64,000 nucleotides of DNA from M0103 sp040386155 (GTDB lineage Bacteria; Bacteroidota; Bacteroidia; Flavobacteriales_D; Crocinitomicaceae). The stretch lies in NCBI GenBank assembly GCA_040386155.1, contig JAZKFZ010000003.1, forward strand, positions 310,001 to 374,000, read 5' to 3'. Position numbers and translations under genes: made by a program. The notes below the pieces were generated by a model. It was not told where the DNA came from, ran no database searches, and saw only the letters and a program-made list of their open reading frames with translations. Positions 17,831 through 25,858 of the stretch are shown one piece after another. The stretch's first letter is position 1, and every line of letters begins with the position of its first letter.

Positions 17831-18265
17831 TTACTGTTTAAAACCAATAAGCATTACAGCACAACCAGTTACCTTTTTGTCTTGATCAAGCTCTGTTTCA
17901 ATCGTTACAGGAATTGTCATCGGAACTTTGAAGTCCCAGTATGGGGAATTCTTGAAGTTTTTGTTCGTAAACAATACATTTCCATCAGGATCTTTTACCG
18001 AAAAGATAACGAAGTCGTCTTCAGTACCAGCACTTGCGGCAATACGGTAAACAGAACCGCCATAGAAAGTAGTTTTGAATTCTGCTTTTTCACGATCTAA
18101 AAACGCGGTGTACACTTGTCCATCAGAAACAAATTTATGTGCTTGGTTTTTCCCGTTTAAATACGATTCGCAAATGGAAACAATCTTTTCACAGTCTTGC
18201 TGCGCAACTAACTGAGAAGAAGAGGCAAGTAAAAACGAAAACGTGATATATTTTAGTAGTTTCAT
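17831..18265 (-). CDS. Small secreted protein of unknown function
   Basis: 144 residues with a signal peptide (MKLLKYITFSFLLASSSQLVAQ) and an acidic, beta-rich mature part. It has three Cys residues after cleavage (QDCEKIVSICESYL and VTGCAVML), so disulfides are possible. The middle section, YRIAASAGTEDDFVIFSVKDPDGNVLFTN, reads like a small beta-sandwich as in periplasmic sensor or binding proteins, but I do not recognise a family. It sits five bases after the lipoprotein gene and 33 before the ABC transporter gene. Confidence 0.78.
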   Translation of the reverse strand: MKLLKYITFSFLLASSSQLVAQQDCEKIVSICESYLNGKNQAHKFVSDGQVYTAFLDREKAEFKTTFYGGSVYRIAASAGTEDDFVIFSVKDPDGNVLFTNKNFKNSPYWDFKVPMTIPVTIETELDQDKKVTGCAVMLIGFKQ

Positions 18266-18270
18266 AGTTC

Positions 18271-19161
18271 TTAGTTTATGATTTTATTGCGAATTGATTC
18301 TACTTTATTTGAAATTTGATTCAAAATGTCGGTTGCAATTGAATACACAATTTTGTGACGTAGTGTTGTTGTTTTATTTTTTGCATCCGTGGTTGGTTGA
18401 ACAAAAATGTAATCCACACCCACTTTATCAAAATACAATTTCAAGTCTTTCATCTCTTGAATCAAATCATTGTTGCTTCCCTCCTTGTTGTATTCTTCCA
18501 AAATTTCAATAATAGTATACAAGGTTTCTTTTTGCTCACCAATTCTATCGACTAATTTCTTGTTCGATTTCATTTTGTTCAATTCACAAGCGTAGTATAA
18601 TGATTCTACCCAACCTCCAGTCAAGATCAAAGCTGATGTTGCTTTTCTATTGGACGCTTTTAAGTATCTATCTGCGTTTTTGTATGCATCAGAAACAACA
18701 ACCATCATCGAATCTTGATTATCCGCATGTTTTTCGAAGTTCGACATGAAATTTTTGTCAAAAGCCTTAGAAAGACCAAGTTCTCCCGTCAATTTCTCAA
18801 CAACTGACAAATACTTCATTGAGATAGATTTTTGCTCATAAATGGCTGCGTAACCTAAATCAGTTCCGTAAATTCCCAAGTTCAACGCTTGTTTCTGCTC
18901 ATCTGTGTAATTACTTACATTTTCTGTTGGATTTAACAATGTTTCATCAAACGGAGCATTCACTAATTTTATCAATAATGCTGTTTGAATAGGAGATGGT
19001 ATACTAAAAATTTTACCGTCAAAATTTGTGTTTAATGCGGCGTCTTTGTCTACAATTTCCTTGTCGATCGATTTCTTTTCGCCGTCTTGCCCGTCGGAAC
19101 TACAAGATGAAACAAAAAGAACTGTTAGTAGTCCAATGGAGCTAAAAAATAATCCTTTCAT
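18271..19161 (-). CDS. Helical lipoprotein of unknown function
   Basis: 296 residues with a lipoprotein signal (MKGLFFSSIGLLTVLFVSSC, Cys20). The mature part is almost entirely helical and charged: LSKAFDKNFMSNFEKHADNQDSMMVVVSDAYKNADRYLKASNR and later EQKETLYTIIEILEEYNKEG. There is one ALILTGGWVESLYYAC segment containing a Cys. No enzymatic motif is seen. It is the first gene of the three-gene unit ending in the TerB-like ABC transporter, so an accessory or substrate-related role at the membrane is an inference from order alone. Confidence 0.78.
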   Translation of the reverse strand: MKGLFFSSIGLLTVLFVSSCSSDGQDGEKKSIDKEIVDKDAALNTNFDGKIFSIPSPIQTALLIKLVNAPFDETLLNPTENVSNYTDEQKQALNLGIYGTDLGYAAIYEQKSISMKYLSVVEKLTGELGLSKAFDKNFMSNFEKHADNQDSMMVVVSDAYKNADRYLKASNRKATSALILTGGWVESLYYACELNKMKSNKKLVDRIGEQKETLYTIIEILEEYNKEGSNNDLIQEMKDLKLYFDKVGVDYIFVQPTTDAKNKTTTLRHKIVYSIATDILNQISNKVESIRNKIIN

Positions 19162-19250
19162 AGAGATAGTGTTTTCGGTGCTAAGATAGGAAAAAATTAC
19201 ATTTTGCTATAATAATTCAGAAGAAAAATAAAAAGTTCCATAGAACTCCT

Positions 19251-19258
19251 TAGTTTTG
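19251..19258 (+). promoter_or_regulatory. Predicted -7 promoter element of hemB
   Basis: TAGTTTTG matches TAnnTTTG and ends 18 bases before the hemB ATG. The region also lies upstream of the divergent lipoprotein operon. Confidence 0.5.
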
Positions 19259-19276
19259 TGAAAAACATATCTCGAA

Positions 19277-20245
19277 ATGAACATTCGTCCACGCAGAAAT
19301 AGAAAATCAGCAGCCATAAGAGCATTGGTTGAAGAAACAAAAATTGGCCCTGAGAATTTAATATACCCAATTTTCTTAAAAGATGGCGTGAAGATCAAGG
19401 AAGAAGTAAGCACCTTGCCGAATAATTTTCGTTGGAGTGTCGATATGTTGTTACCTGAAATTGAGCAGTGTCTTAATTTAGGGATTAAGTCGTTTGATAT
19501 TTTTCCAGTTGTCGACGAGCACTTAAAAGATGCCATTGCATCGTATAGTTATGCTGCTGATAATTTTTATTTGAAAGCAATTTCTGAAATCAAAAAACGG
19601 TTTCCTGAGGTTATTTTAATGAGTGATGTAGCGCTCGATCCATATTCCTCTGATGGTCACGACGGTTTGGTTGAAAAAGGTGAGATTTTAAATGATGAAA
19701 CCTTGCCAATTTTAGCTAGAATGTCGCTAGCGCAAGCACATGCTGGCATTGACATTATTGGGCCATCGGATATGATGGATGGAAGAGTGGGCTTTATTCG
19801 TGAACATTTAGATGCACATGGTTTTACAGATGTATCAATAATGTCTTATACAGCAAAGTACGCAAGTGCTTTTTATGGTCCTTTTCGAGATGCGTTGAAT
19901 TCAGCACCAAAATCAGGTGATAAGAAAACATACCAAATGAATCCAGCCAATAAACGAGAGGCATTGCTGGAGGCTGAATTGGATTTTAGTGAAGGTGCAG
20001 ACATGTTAATGGTGAAACCGGCCATGTGCTATTTAGATATTATTGCGATGTTGAAAGATAATTTTAACATTCCAATCACAGCCTATAACGTTAGTGGGGA
20101 ATGTGCCATGATTCATTTTGCTGCAAAAAATGGTATTTTAAACTATGAGCAAGCTGTTCATGAGACCTTAATTAGCATGCGAAGAGCTGGTGCGGATGCT
20201 ATTTTGACTTATTTCGCTAAAGATTTTGCATCTTTCATCAAGTAA
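19277..20245 (+). CDS. hemB: Porphobilinogen synthase (delta-aminolevulinic acid dehydratase)
   Basis: 322 residues. It condenses two 5-aminolevulinate molecules into porphobilinogen, the second committed step of tetrapyrrole synthesis. The TIM-barrel motifs are visible: MSDVALDPYSSDGHDG, the GPSDMMDGRVG segment, the first Schiff-base Lys region MSYTAKYASAFYGPFRDA and the active-site Lys in MLMVKPAMCYLD. The DALDPYSSDGHDG-type sequence lacks the cysteine triad of zinc enzymes, suggesting a magnesium-type enzyme. First gene of a tight unit with tsaE, ald and an HsdR_N-domain gene. Confidence 0.95.
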   Translation: MNIRPRRNRKSAAIRALVEETKIGPENLIYPIFLKDGVKIKEEVSTLPNNFRWSVDMLLPEIEQCLNLGIKSFDIFPVVDEHLKDAIASYSYAADNFYLKAISEIKKRFPEVILMSDVALDPYSSDGHDGLVEKGEILNDETLPILARMSLAQAHAGIDIIGPSDMMDGRVGFIREHLDAHGFTDVSIMSYTAKYASAFYGPFRDALNSAPKSGDKKTYQMNPANKREALLEAELDFSEGADMLMVKPAMCYLDIIAMLKDNFNIPITAYNVSGECAMIHFAAKNGILNYEQAVHETLISMRRAGADAILTYFAKDFASFIK

Positions 20246-20247
20246 TA

Positions 20248-20655
20248 ATGGAAATTACAATTGCAAGTTTAAAACACTTACAAGAAAGTGTAGGTTTATT
20301 TTTGAAGCATATAGATGATTATAAGGTACTTGCCTTTGAAGGAGAGATGGGGGCGGGTAAAACTACCTTCATTAATGTTTTGTTAGTAGAAATGGGTGTC
20401 ATAAATCCTAAAGGTTCACCTACATATTCACTTATTAACGAGTATGACAGCAATTTTGGAGTAATCTACCATTTCGATTCATACCGATTGCAAAATGAAA
20501 TGGAAGCTTTCGATAGTGGCATGGAGGAACTTCTCGATGGAAATTCATTTTGTTTTGTTGAATGGCCACAAAAAATTGTAAATTTATTACCAGATAAAAC
20601 CCTTTGGATTAAAATCCGTAGAAATGATGACAACTCACGCACTCTAACTTTTTGA
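20248..20655 (+). CDS. tsaE: tRNA threonylcarbamoyladenosine biosynthesis ATPase TsaE
   Basis: 135 residues. The P-loop ATPase partner of TsaB and TsaD in making t6A37 of ANN-decoding tRNAs. Walker A is FEGEMGAGKTTFINVLL near residue 35. KGSPTYSLINEY and YHFDSYRL are the family's conserved stretches, and FCFVEWPQKI carries the Walker B-like acidic residue. It starts two bases after hemB and ends one base before ald, so it is clearly in the operon. Confidence 0.94.
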   Translation: MEITIASLKHLQESVGLFLKHIDDYKVLAFEGEMGAGKTTFINVLLVEMGVINPKGSPTYSLINEYDSNFGVIYHFDSYRLQNEMEAFDSGMEELLDGNSFCFVEWPQKIVNLLPDKTLWIKIRRNDDNSRTLTF

Positions 20656-20656
20656 T

Positions 20657-21877
20657 ATGATTACTGATCCTGAAATTCTTAAGAAATTAATCGAGCAAGG
20701 CGGGTTAATGCCTATGGAGGAGATGCTTGAAGTGGCTCGAAAAAAAGGCAGTCTTCATATTGGAATTCCAAAGGAAACGTCGTTTCAAGAGCGTAGAGTT
20801 GCATTAGCTCCCGAGACTATCTCATTATTAGTGGCAAACGGTCACAACGTTTTGGTAGAGAAAGGTGCAGGTGCAGGATCAAATTTCTCAGACAACGAAT
20901 ACAGCGAGGCTGGAGCACAGATTGCTTACGATCCAAAAGAAGTATTTCGTTGTGATATCATCTTGAAAATTGCCCCACCATCAGAGGAAGAAATTGAAAT
21001 GATGCCGGGCAATCAAACTTTGGTGTCGGCGCTTCAATTATCGATTCAACCAAAAGTTATTCTTCAAAAATTAATGACCAAGAAAGTCACAGCTGTGGCA
21101 TGGGATTACATTCGCGACGAAGCAGGTGTTTTTCCAATTATTCGATCAATGAGTGAGATTGCTGGTACCACAAGCATTTTGGTAGCAGGTGAGTTGCTGT
21201 CGTCATTTTCGGCAGGTAAAGGAATGATGTTGGGAGGAATTGCTGGAGTTCAGCCTACTGAAGTAGTGATTATTGGCGCTGGAACTGTTGGCGAATTTGC
21301 AACGCGTGCCGCTATTGGACTGGGAGCCAATGTGAAAGTATTTGATAATTCATTGTCGCGATTGCGTCGACTTCAAAATGATATCGGTGTGAGAGTTGCC
21401 ACTTCTGTTATTCAGCCAAAAGTACTGGCAAAAGCAATTCGAAGAGCAGATGTTGTTATTGGTGCTTTACGCGCTCCGCTTGGTAGAACTCCTTGTGTTG
21501 TTTCAGAGGAGATGGTAGAGGAAATGAAGGCTGGTGCCGTTGTAGTTGATGTTAGCATTGATCAAGGTGGCTGTTTTGAAACTTCGAAAGTGACCAATCA
21601 TAACAATCCTACGTTTGTAAAACACGGAGTTGTGCATTATTGTGTTCCCAATATCGCTTCTCGCGTAGCACGAACGGCAACGTTTGCTTTATCAAATATT
21701 TTTTCCCCAATTATTTTGGAAATGGGTGATCATGGCGGATGTAAAGAATTGATAAAAAATGATCCAGGTTTTCGAAGTGGCGTTTATATCTACAAAGGAA
21801 CCTTGACAAGTGAAGTGTTAGGACGAGTCTTCGATTTAAAATACAAAAACATTGAATTGTTGCTCCCTGGAATGTAA
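20657..21877 (+). CDS. ald: Alanine dehydrogenase
   Basis: 406 residues. NAD-dependent oxidative deamination of L-alanine to pyruvate, or the reverse. It carries an N-terminal extension of about 35 residues before the usual opening IGIPKETSFQERRVALAPE, as in other Bacteroidota copies. The NAD motif is VVIIGAGTVGEFATRAAIGLGANV, followed by the DVSIDQGG segment of the family and the C-terminal HYCVPNIASRVARTAT. PntA-like transhydrogenase subunits share this fold, but the absence of a membrane part and the partner subunit favours Ald. It is one base downstream of tsaE. Confidence 0.88.
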   Translation: MITDPEILKKLIEQGGLMPMEEMLEVARKKGSLHIGIPKETSFQERRVALAPETISLLVANGHNVLVEKGAGAGSNFSDNEYSEAGAQIAYDPKEVFRCDIILKIAPPSEEEIEMMPGNQTLVSALQLSIQPKVILQKLMTKKVTAVAWDYIRDEAGVFPIIRSMSEIAGTTSILVAGELLSSFSAGKGMMLGGIAGVQPTEVVIIGAGTVGEFATRAAIGLGANVKVFDNSLSRLRRLQNDIGVRVATSVIQPKVLAKAIRRADVVIGALRAPLGRTPCVVSEEMVEEMKAGAVVVDVSIDQGGCFETSKVTNHNNPTFVKHGVVHYCVPNIASRVARTATFALSNIFSPIILEMGDHGGCKELIKNDPGFRSGVYIYKGTLTSEVLGRVFDLKYKNIELLLPGM

Positions 21878-21883
21878 AATGCG

Positions 21884-22345
21884 ATGAGTTCATCAATTGT
21901 ACCGCTAAATCTTCCGAAAGCAAACTTGAATCTTTCTCAGAAAGGTGCTGATTTGTTCGTCGTTTGCCTCATCCGAAAAAAGAAAATTGTGCTCACACCT
22001 GAGGAATGGGTACGTCAGCACATACTTAGCTATTTGCTACATGATCTAAAAATTGCTGCAAGCCTCATTGCAGTGGAAGCTGCATTAGAATACAATCAAT
22101 TGAAAAAGCGTTCCGATGTTGTAGTCTTTGACGGTGATGGAAAACCTACGTTACTCGTTGAATGCAAAGCTCCAGCAGTTAAATTATCAGAGAATGTATA
22201 TCAACAAATAGCAAGCTACAATGCAAAAATGAATGTACGTCGACTGTTGATCTCCAACGGCATAGATCATTTAGTATTCAATATTGATTCAGTAAAAGGT
22301 ACTATTTCAATGTCGTCTGACCTACAAGATCTAGTTCATAGCTAG
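21884..22345 (+). CDS. Stand-alone HsdR N-terminal-like nuclease domain protein
   Basis: 153 residues consisting of one PD-(D/E)XK-like domain of the HsdR_N_2 type. The catalytic pattern is visible: VRQHILSYLLHD near the start, then RSDVVVFDGDGKPTLLVECKAPAVKL, giving the Asp...Glu-x-Lys core, with QIASYNAKMNVRRLLISNG after it. No helicase, specificity or methylase gene is near, so this is not a restriction system. Such single-domain genes are widespread in Bacteroidota with no settled function. It is the last gene of the hemB unit, six bases after ald. Confidence 0.85.
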   Translation: MSSSIVPLNLPKANLNLSQKGADLFVVCLIRKKKIVLTPEEWVRQHILSYLLHDLKIAASLIAVEAALEYNQLKKRSDVVVFDGDGKPTLLVECKAPAVKLSENVYQQIASYNAKMNVRRLLISNGIDHLVFNIDSVKGTISMSSDLQDLVHS

Positions 22346-22465
22346 ATACATTTCCTATTTTCTGCAATGCGTTGAAAATGAACTTAATTAGTTGAATATT
22401 TTCTTGTGTAAACAATTTTATAGCTGCTTTTTTGTAAATTTCTTCTCATCATATTAAGTAAATGT

Positions 22466-22473
22466 TAACTTTG
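22466..22473 (+). promoter_or_regulatory. Predicted -7 promoter element of the VTC-domain gene
   Basis: TAACTTTG matches TAnnTTTG, seven bases before the ATG at 22481, which implies a very short leader. No -33 TTTG is seen. Confidence 0.45.
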
Positions 22474-22480
22474 ATTTGCG

Positions 22481-23242
22481 ATGCAAAAAACGATTGGTCA
22501 ACTCTTAACGGAATTTGAAGCTATTTCTCTTGATGAAATGGACGATGTGAAGTTGATGAATAGAGTAGATACCAAATTCGCATTTTCTGTTCAAGCCTTA
22601 CTTGAATTGCTACCTGCACTTTCTGCAAATTATCGAATTCTTGAGGTAGAGGGAACGCGAACTCCTTTTTACGAAAGCTTATATTTTGATGATGCAAACT
22701 TCACTTTTTTTAGTGAACACCACAGAAATAGAGGGCATCGATTTAAAGTTCGCGTGCGCAATTACGTAGAATCGAAGTTGTTTTTCTTGGAAATCAAGGA
22801 AAAAGTAAAGGGTCGCACCTTGAAAAAAAGAATTAAAATTGATGGATTTCCGACGGCTCTTGATGCAACACAATCAGAATATATTCACGACTTGGTGGAT
22901 AATGCAGCACAGCTAAAACCTGTGATGTGGAATTCCTTTCACCGATTAACCTTGGTAAATAAGTTGGATAAAGAACGATTAACACTCGACTTCGATTTGA
23001 AATTCAAATGGGATGAAACTGAATATTTTTTGGATAAATTGGTGATTGCCGAATTGAAACAAGAAAATGTACATCGCGACTCTGCCTTTTATCAATTAAT
23101 GAAGTTGAATCAAATTCGTGCATACCGCTTGAGCAAATATTGTCTTGGAATGACTGAATTGTATGGCGCTTCTCAATTGAAATTCAACCGATTCAAAAAA
23201 AAATTATTACACTTAAAAAAAATAAATAATCATGCTGCCTAA
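22481..23242 (+). CDS. VTC-domain polyphosphate polymerase-like protein
   Basis: 253 residues of the VTC/CYTH-like triphosphate-tunnel fold. In yeast the VTC4 domain makes polyphosphate from ATP; bacterial versions are mostly untested. Tunnel residues are visible: MNRVDTKFAF with Arg and Lys, ESLYFDD, the basic row GHRFKVRVRNY, the ExKxK element FLEIKEKVKGRTLKKRIKI, and the closing acidic strands LTLDFDLKF and LVIAELKQE. There is no membrane segment. It overlaps the next gene, a DUF4956 membrane protein, by 11 bp, a pairing known in other bacteria. Confidence 0.85.
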   Translation: MQKTIGQLLTEFEAISLDEMDDVKLMNRVDTKFAFSVQALLELLPALSANYRILEVEGTRTPFYESLYFDDANFTFFSEHHRNRGHRFKVRVRNYVESKLFFLEIKEKVKGRTLKKRIKIDGFPTALDATQSEYIHDLVDNAAQLKPVMWNSFHRLTLVNKLDKERLTLDFDLKFKWDETEYFLDKLVIAELKQENVHRDSAFYQLMKLNQIRAYRLSKYCLGMTELYGASQLKFNRFKKKLLHLKKINNHAA

Positions 23243-23903
23243 TTTCCTTGCATTACTTTTACCGATTAAGAAAGCTGAAAATATTCATATGACTTTCTTT
23301 CATGAAGATGTTTACATCTTGTTGATCAGATTGGCTGTTAATTTAGTGGTACTTACGATATTAATTCGACTGCTTTATTACCCAATTACAAAGCGAAAAG
23401 ATTATTTGTTTACCTACTATTTAATCGGAATGGTGACATTTTTTCTTTGTTTTGCCTTGAAAAAATTGGATATTGATACCGGAATGGGCTTGGGCTTATT
23501 TGCCATTTTTGGAATCATTCGCTATCGAACAGATGCCATTGAGATTAAGGAAATGACTTACCTTTTTATGGTGATTGGTTTAAGTGTTGTCAATTCTTTA
23601 GCCTCCGACCAAGTTTCAATTCTAGAAATGGTTGTTGTTAATCTTTCTTTAATAGGATTAACCTTTGGATTAGAAAAACTGTGGTTGATCAAGCATGAGA
23701 CCCGTAAAACTATTAATTATGAGCGCATTGATTTAATTGTGGTAGATCGCTACGAGGAAATGAAAGCCGATATTGAAAAACGAACTGGATTGCAAATCAA
23801 CCGCGTGGAAGTTGGTAAAATTGATTTCTTAAACGATACAGCTCAAGTTCGAATTTACTATTATTACAGTGAGCAGTCGTTTTCTGATTATTCATCGCAG
23901 TGA
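23232..23903 (+). CDS. DUF4956 membrane protein
   Basis: 223 residues, with four predicted membrane segments near residues 28-52 (VYILLIRLAVNLVVLTILI), 57-75, 84-120 and 125-145. The stretch GLFAIFGIIRYRTDAIEIKEMTY is the conserved core of DUF4956. A soluble C-terminal part of about 70 residues (YERIDLIVVDRYEEMKADIEKRTGL) looks like a small alpha/beta domain. Because it is translationally coupled to the VTC-domain gene through an 11-bp overlap, it probably anchors or works with it, for example in moving the polymer. An alternative start at the second Met (MTFFHEDVYI) is possible. Confidence 0.85.
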   Translation: MLPNFLALLLPIKKAENIHMTFFHEDVYILLIRLAVNLVVLTILIRLLYYPITKRKDYLFTYYLIGMVTFFLCFALKKLDIDTGMGLGLFAIFGIIRYRTDAIEIKEMTYLFMVIGLSVVNSLASDQVSILEMVVVNLSLIGLTFGLEKLWLIKHETRKTINYERIDLIVVDRYEEMKADIEKRTGLQINRVEVGKIDFLNDTAQVRIYYYYSEQSFSDYSSQ

Positions 23904-23914
23904 TGAAAGAAAAT

Positions 23915-23944
23915 TTTAAAACTTTACAATTTTAAAGTTTTAAA
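23915..23944. repeat. Perfect 12-bp inverted repeat after the DUF4956 gene
   Basis: TTTAAAACTTTA, six bases, then TAAAGTTTTAAA. It lies 11 bases past the stop codon and overlaps the first copy of a 25-base direct repeat. There is no GC in the stem beyond one pair, so it is a weak terminator at best. Confidence 0.6.
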
Positions 23945-23961
23945 TATTTCCTACGGGTTTT
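23937..23961 (+). repeat. 25-base direct repeat, copy 1
   Basis: Identical to 24025-24049; the core is AAATATTTCCTACGGG. It lies between the convergent DUF4956 and prfC genes. Confidence 0.75.
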
Positions 23962-23980
23962 ACTATGGAGGAAAATTATA

Positions 23981-24001
23981 TTTAATTGATTTTCAATTAA
24001 A
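23981..24001. repeat. Perfect 9-bp AT-rich hairpin between the repeat copies
   Basis: TTTAATTGA-TTT-TCAATTAAA. It lies midway between the two 25-base repeats. Confidence 0.6.
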
Positions 24002-24024
24002 TGAGTATGTTTGAAAGTTGTAGT

Positions 24025-24049
24025 GTTTTAAATATTTCCTACGGGTTTT
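24025..24049 (+). repeat. 25-base direct repeat, copy 2
   Basis: Exact copy of 23937-23961 with an 88-base period. No third copy was noticed in this window. The following 75 bases to the prfC stop hold a poly-A run and no further structure that I can support. Confidence 0.75.
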
Positions 24050-24124
24050 TAACAGAAAAAAAAACGCTTGCAATTTCATCATTTACTATTTTTAAACTAC
24101 GTATCTAATTACTTGCTAAAAGCA

Positions 24125-25714
24125 TCAATCCAACTTAAATTCGCTTGTTTTATGGAAGGTAATTTTCGGATAATCTTGCTCCGCCATTTGCAATAGAAAA
24201 GCAGTTTCCGCCATGAAAACAAGGTTGCCATCTTTGTCCTTCGCAACGTTGCTGCCCTTTATTTTGATGAATCCCTCTAAATCTATATCATCCTCTGCAG
24301 TAATCCAACATGCTTTGTAGTAATTTTTAATAACGAATCTACAATTAGCACCGTATTCGTTAATTAAACGGTAATTGATTACCTCAAACTGTAATTGGCC
24401 AACCGTTCCAACAATTTTTCGATTACCAGGTTGCAGAATGAACATTTGTGCAACTCCTTCATCAGTAAGTTGGCGAATTCCTTTGTCCAATTGTTTCGAT
24501 TTCAATGGATCTAAGTTTTCAAGTTCCATAAAAATTTCTGGCGAAAACGATGGAATCCCTCTATACATCATTTTTTCTCCCTCAGTCAGCGTATCCCCAA
24601 TTTTAAAATTTCCTGTATCGTACAAACCTACAACGTCGCCAGGATAAGCTTCTTCGATAACGCTTTTATCTTGCGCCATGAATGAGGTTGGATTCGCAAA
24701 TTTGAAATTTTTGTCAGCGCGCACGTGATGATAGAATTTATTTCGCTCAAATTTTCCAGATACAATGCGCAAAAAGGCAATTCGATCGCGATGTTTTGGA
24801 TCTAAGTTCGCATGAATTTTAAATACAAATCCTGAAAATTTTGGATCTTCCGGGGCTACAAATCGTGTGTCGCTCTCTCTTCCGATCGGCGAAGGAGAAA
24901 TTTCTATAAAGGTATCCAAAAGCTCTTGCACTCCAAAATTATTCACAGCAGATCCAAAAAACACAGGAGCAACTTCTCCTGAAATATAGGTAGCTCTGTC
25001 AAATGGATTGTAAACTCCTTCTACAATTTCCAGATCCTCTCGCAATTCATTGGCAAAAGCAGGTGTTACGAGTTCATCCAATTGCGGATCATTGAGATCT
25101 TTGATTGACAAAACATCATCGGCTTTTTTTGTTTTACTAGCAGAAAAGAGGTTTAAGTTTTTGTTGTAAATATTATACACCCCTTTAAAACGATCACCCA
25201 TACCAATTGGCCAAGTAAGCGGTCGAACCTTGATAGCAAGTTTTTCCTCGATTTCATCTAATAAGGTAAACGCATCAATTCCTTCACGATCCATTTTATT
25301 TACGAAGATGATCACAGGAGTGTTTCGCATGCGACAAACCTCCATCAATTTCTCCGTTTGAGATTCAACTCCATTCGCACAGTCAATCACCAAAATTACA
25401 CTATCCACTGCTGTTAGTGTGCGGTAAGTGTCTTCAGCAAAGTCTTTGTGACCAGGCGTGTCTAGAATGTTTACTTGCTTATTTTTATACTCGAAGGCCA
25501 TTACGGAAGTGGCAACAGAGATTCCTCTTTGTTTTTCAATTTCCATGAAATCGGAGGTAGCGGTCTTCTTAATTTTATTGTTTTTAACCGCACCTGCCGT
25601 TTGAATGGCACCACCAAAAAGCAATAATTTTTCGGTCAGAGTTGTCTTACCAGCATCGGGATGGGCAATAATTCCAAACGTTCTTCTTTTTTCAATTGCT
25701 TCTTGATTTCTCAT
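24125..25714 (-). CDS. prfC: Peptide chain release factor 3
   Basis: 529 residues from the ATG at 25714. A longer reading frame to 25861 exists, but its extra N-terminus is a translation of the tRNA-His gene and a terminator, so it is rejected. RF3 is a GTPase that removes RF1 and RF2 from the ribosome after termination. Visible: G1 HPDAGKTTLTEK, the SVATSVMAFEY switch region, G3 DTPGH, G4 NKMD, and the later EF-Tu-like beta-barrel and RF3 C-terminal domain (GQLQFEVINYRLINEYG). Length is the family norm. It lies downstream of the tRNA-His terminator and must have its own start signal. Confidence 0.95.
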   Translation of the reverse strand: MRNQEAIEKRRTFGIIAHPDAGKTTLTEKLLLFGGAIQTAGAVKNNKIKKTATSDFMEIEKQRGISVATSVMAFEYKNKQVNILDTPGHKDFAEDTYRTLTAVDSVILVIDCANGVESQTEKLMEVCRMRNTPVIIFVNKMDREGIDAFTLLDEIEEKLAIKVRPLTWPIGMGDRFKGVYNIYNKNLNLFSASKTKKADDVLSIKDLNDPQLDELVTPAFANELREDLEIVEGVYNPFDRATYISGEVAPVFFGSAVNNFGVQELLDTFIEISPSPIGRESDTRFVAPEDPKFSGFVFKIHANLDPKHRDRIAFLRIVSGKFERNKFYHHVRADKNFKFANPTSFMAQDKSVIEEAYPGDVVGLYDTGNFKIGDTLTEGEKMMYRGIPSFSPEIFMELENLDPLKSKQLDKGIRQLTDEGVAQMFILQPGNRKIVGTVGQLQFEVINYRLINEYGANCRFVIKNYYKACWITAEDDIDLEGFIKIKGSNVAKDKDGNLVFMAETAFLLQMAEQDYPKITFHKTSEFKLD

Positions 25715-25738
25715 ACCAACTTGATTTTCAATAAAAAG

Positions 25739-25767
25739 AAAAAAGGAACCATAAAGATTCCTTTTTT
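25739..25767 (-). terminator. Intrinsic terminator after tRNA-His
   Basis: On the minus strand AAAAAAGGAA and TTCCTTTTTT pair around a 9-base loop and end in U residues. It starts three bases beyond the tRNA 3' end and separates it from prfC. Confidence 0.8.
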
Positions 25768-25769
25768 TG

Positions 25770-25843
25770 GGTGGAAGATGGGGTTCGAACCCACGACCCT
25801 CGGTACCACAAACCGATGCTCTAACCAGCTGAGCTACAACCAC
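25770..25843 (-). tRNA. tRNA-His (GTG)
   Basis: 74 bases read on the minus strand: D arm GCTC/GAGC, anticodon stem TCGGT/ACCGA around loop TTGTGGT (anticodon GTG), T arm GTGGG-TTCGAAC-CCCAT, discriminator C73. Base 25844 encodes the G-1 that histidine tRNAs require. CCA is not encoded. The acceptor stem is imperfect: GTGGTTG against CTTCCAC leaves two adjacent U-U oppositions at pairs 5-68 and 6-67. Confidence 0.92.
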
Positions 25844-25858
25844 CATTTTTCGTGAGTG

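Noticed and set aside
21884..22345. Type I restriction-modification system
   Set aside because: Only the small N-terminal-like domain is present, with no helicase, HsdM or HsdS gene.
23937..24049. The two 25-base repeats read as a CRISPR array
   Set aside because: Only two copies, 63 bases between them, no cas genes, and a hairpin lies in the would-be spacer.
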